NCBI GenBank assembly: GCA_005408345.1
Contig: SEMN01000122.1
Location: 657,501 to 721,500 of the forward strand
Origin: Macquaria australasica
Lineage: Eukaryota > Chordata > Actinopteri > Centrarchiformes > Percichthyidae
DNA length: 64,000 nt
Direction of reading: 5' to 3'
A program made the position numbers and the translations under genes. Within the stretch, counting starts at the first letter, position 1. Every line of letters begins with the position of its first letter. The notes beneath the pieces are model-generated. The model was not told the origin of the DNA, did no database searches, and saw nothing but the letters and a program-made list of their open reading frames with translations. This document shows, one piece after another, positions 61,721-64,000 of this stretch.

Positions 61721-61850
61721 GTATATGTAATTATAGGATTATTATCACTGATGCATTCATGTGTGAGCTGCATTTTCGTTGTAGTCGGTTGAGGTGGAGT
61801 TGATTTTAACTACTTTTTAAAGTGTTTAATCTGATCTAACAAATCTGATA
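61459..61850 (+). mobile_element. Family E MITE, 5' part with (TA)n expansion
   Basis: It begins CAGTGGTGGAAGAAG, then 'ttcacttaagtaaaagtagtaatatgac', 'aataccccattacgagtaaaagtcccacattcaaaactta' and 'ctcatcatgcagaacagcccctttta'. A long TA tract follows (61627-61728), then 'attattatcactgatgcattcatgtgtgagctgcatttt' and 'cggttgaggtggagttgattttaactacttt'. This is the classic order of the element. A worn 3' tip may be at 62190-62212 ('gggtaaatgtacttagttact'). Confidence 0.75.
61627..61728. repeat. (TA)n microsatellite
   Basis: TA-rich tract with a pure (TA)n core at about 61662-61716. It lies inside the family E element at a point where other copies have a shorter TTAT/TA stretch. Confidence 0.93.
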
Positions 61851-64000
61851 AAGACATTTCTGTCAATAATTGAGGCATAAAAACCTTGTTTTGTAGTGCA
61901 GTGAGAATATTGTTTTTAATGTATATTACCTTGTTTAAAAATCCTCTTGAAAAAGGGTGTCTCTGTCTTGAAAGAAGGCTGATTGCTACACAAGAGTTGC
62001 TTTTTTACAAAATTGTTGAAACAGGTTGATTTACACTGAAAACAGGTTGAAATATTTTCACTACACTGGCACTTTTTTAAATAAAAAGTCAGTTAAAATA
62101 AAGAAAGGTCAAGTCCTCTTCATTTTTCAATTTTTATAAAAGAAAAAAACTTTAACGACTCAATTCCAGACTAAAATGACTTGATTTAGGGTAAATGTAC
62201 TTAGTTACTTGTTCTCCTGCATGAAGACCACAGGACGGTAATGTGTGAATTTTCAGCCCACTGAGAGGTTTGCTTTCATTTAAATTATAGGTTTCTGTTG
62301 TGTGAACAAATACACAATGTCAGTGACATTCCAGAGTGAGTGTGTGTGTTTGTGGGAGACGGAGAAAGAGAGTGGTTTTGGTGAGTGTGTTGATGCAGTA
62401 CAGCTCTTTTCTAGTTTCAGATCGAGTAAAGAAAATTTGCTCTTGCAAAAAATTAATTACCCGTCTGCTGCACTCTTCGTGGTATCTGCTTAATTTCTCG
62501 GTCCGAGCGGCTCGGAGTGATGATGAACTTCTCTTACACACTAAAGGGGCAGATATGTCAGCATGACGACATTTGCTAGAAAGTGAAACACTCAGAGTAC
62601 AACTAGTGGGTTGAATGTGTTGGTCAGTGATGAAAACATGCTTGATGACTGCGGTCACTCTGTTCTTTTGAATGACCTTTATCGGACTGGAAAATTCTCA
62701 AGCCAGACAGTAACTAAAACTGAAATTACTACAACTGAATGCTTTTGTGTGCTCAGATTTTATAGTCATAACATTAGCTGAGGCTCTTCCTGAAAACTGC
62801 ACAAAACATGGCAACTCTCCAGAGTTTACCGGACTTACTTTACCTCCCAATGCAAGCCTCGTGATCACAAGATGACCAGGACAGTGCCGCTGTTGTTGCA
62901 GTTCCAAGTTCATCTCAGGGTATTCATTTGCCTGTCTGGTCTTCATTAGGATGCACTCGCTTTGGCCTGAACCTTTCATTATATTGTTGTGTTCTAGACA
63001 AATCTAGAGCGGCGTAAATAGCTGACATCTGTATGACTGTGTGTATGTTGGACGGCGACCAGAAGCCCCCCCCCCCCAACCTCTGTCAGCTCTCAGAGGA
63101 ACCCATCTTGTCTTCATCATTAATGACAACAGACACTTCTCCGAAACTGGAGAACCACATTTCCCTTTTTCCTGCTCCCTCTCCCATCTCGTCTATTCTT
63201 TCTCTACCTCCCTTTACTATGTGAGAGGGCGCCTTAGCTAAGTTTCAGTGTTGGGAATGCATGTTTGTGCCAGCTCTGATTTTAACACTGAGCGAGCGTA
63301 GCATGCTCAAAGGGGGGAGCAGTGAAGAGAGAGTGTGTGAAAATTACGGCGAAAACTTCGCATAATACAAGAAGACGTACAGTAAGTAAAGCCAGAGAAC
63401 ATGGTTTTCCCAGGCTCTGAGTCCCAGAAGAAACAACCTTCTGGTCTCTATCACACGCACAGGCACGCACACACTGTACTCTAGAAACAAACACACACAC
63501 ACACTGATAGCGCAAAAGTAACTGACAAGTAAAATAAATGTGTTTAACGCCAAAATATCAATTTATGTGCGTTCTGTTCTGCGGAGGATCAGAGTGCAAA
63601 TGCCTCCTTATATGGAGCAGCTTCGGTCACTGGGGTGGTGAACTCATGGGGTCTGGATACAGGGACCAGTTTTGTCTATAGCATGAGTGATTTTAGTGTC
63701 CTACTGAGTGAAAGATAAGAAATGCTTGTGTGTGTTTTCTTGCATGTCAACATCAACAGGAACCATCAAGTAACCTCTTAATGGACTAAGTACAAGAATG
63801 CAGAATTGGAAACTTCAAATCCCAGCGAAGCAAACTTACACAACAAACTCACAGGGGAATGTGAACTGACAGCCCCTCCTACTATAATAAGGCAATAAAC
63901 AGAAGGATTACCAGACCCAATTAAGAGTAAACCTCAGTCTCTGTCCGCACATTCTCCAGCTGCTCTGTGGCAACCCACGATTCAGACAGGAAATACTTAG
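61851..64000. other. Non-coding end of window
   Basis: No exon or RNA gene was recognised. It holds a possible family E 3' tip (62190-62212), a C run at 63068-63077 and short CA runs near 63490. Confidence 0.4.

Noticed and set aside
1..64000. CRISPR arrays, tRNA, rRNA and snRNA genes
   Set aside because: I looked for regular spacer arrays, cloverleaf-type A and B boxes and conserved rRNA/snRNA wording and saw none. Small or divergent RNA genes could be missed by eye.

Overview
The window is vertebrate nuclear DNA, most likely from a percomorph (spiny-rayed) teleost. Three things point there: genes split by GT/AG introns, osteocalcin and matrix Gla protein of the fish type, and many dispersed repeats (palindromic MITEs, L1, L2 and Penelope-like retroelement remnants, long CA/TG tracts) of kinds common in fish genomes. 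No prokaryotic, organellar or viral gene was seen.

All recognisable protein genes lie in the first 12 kb and on the + strand. The window opens inside the last intron of matrix Gla protein (mgp), whose final coding exon is at 686-842. About 3 kb downstream is a complete four-exon osteocalcin gene (bglap, 3854-5154) with a TATA box, a CCAAT box and poly(A) signals. Both products are vitamin K-dependent, calcium-binding proteins of bone and cartilage matrix, so this is a head-to-tail pair of sister genes. About 5.6 kb further on is a complete two-exon PH+FYVE gene (plekhf1-like, 10750-11954), whose product should bind PI3P on endosomes. It is functionally unrelated to the first two.

From 13.2 to 16 kb lies a retrotransposon pile: a broken L1-clade fragment on the - strand abutting a 5'-truncated, frameshifted L2-clade element on the + strand. 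A degenerate Penelope-like element with a GIY-YIG endonuclease remnant lies between bglap and plekhf1 (about 6579-7000).

From about 16 kb to the end (48 kb) I find no convincing coding exon. It is a gene desert holding several families of short non-autonomous elements. I label these A (palindromic fold-back), B, C, E (TIR MITE) and F; these are my own labels, with some families recognised from memory of fish genomes. There are also more than a dozen microsatellites and a few compact clusters of transcription-factor-like motifs. The most striking are nuclear-receptor half-site arrays at 37957-38034 and 60690-60724 and an RFX-type X-box at 46152-46165. These are candidate enhancers, inferred from motif pattern only. 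I found no evidence of a wholly new multi-gene system. The most noteworthy items are the mgp-bglap tandem, the PH-domain intron of plekhf1, the Penelope remnant and the motif clusters.
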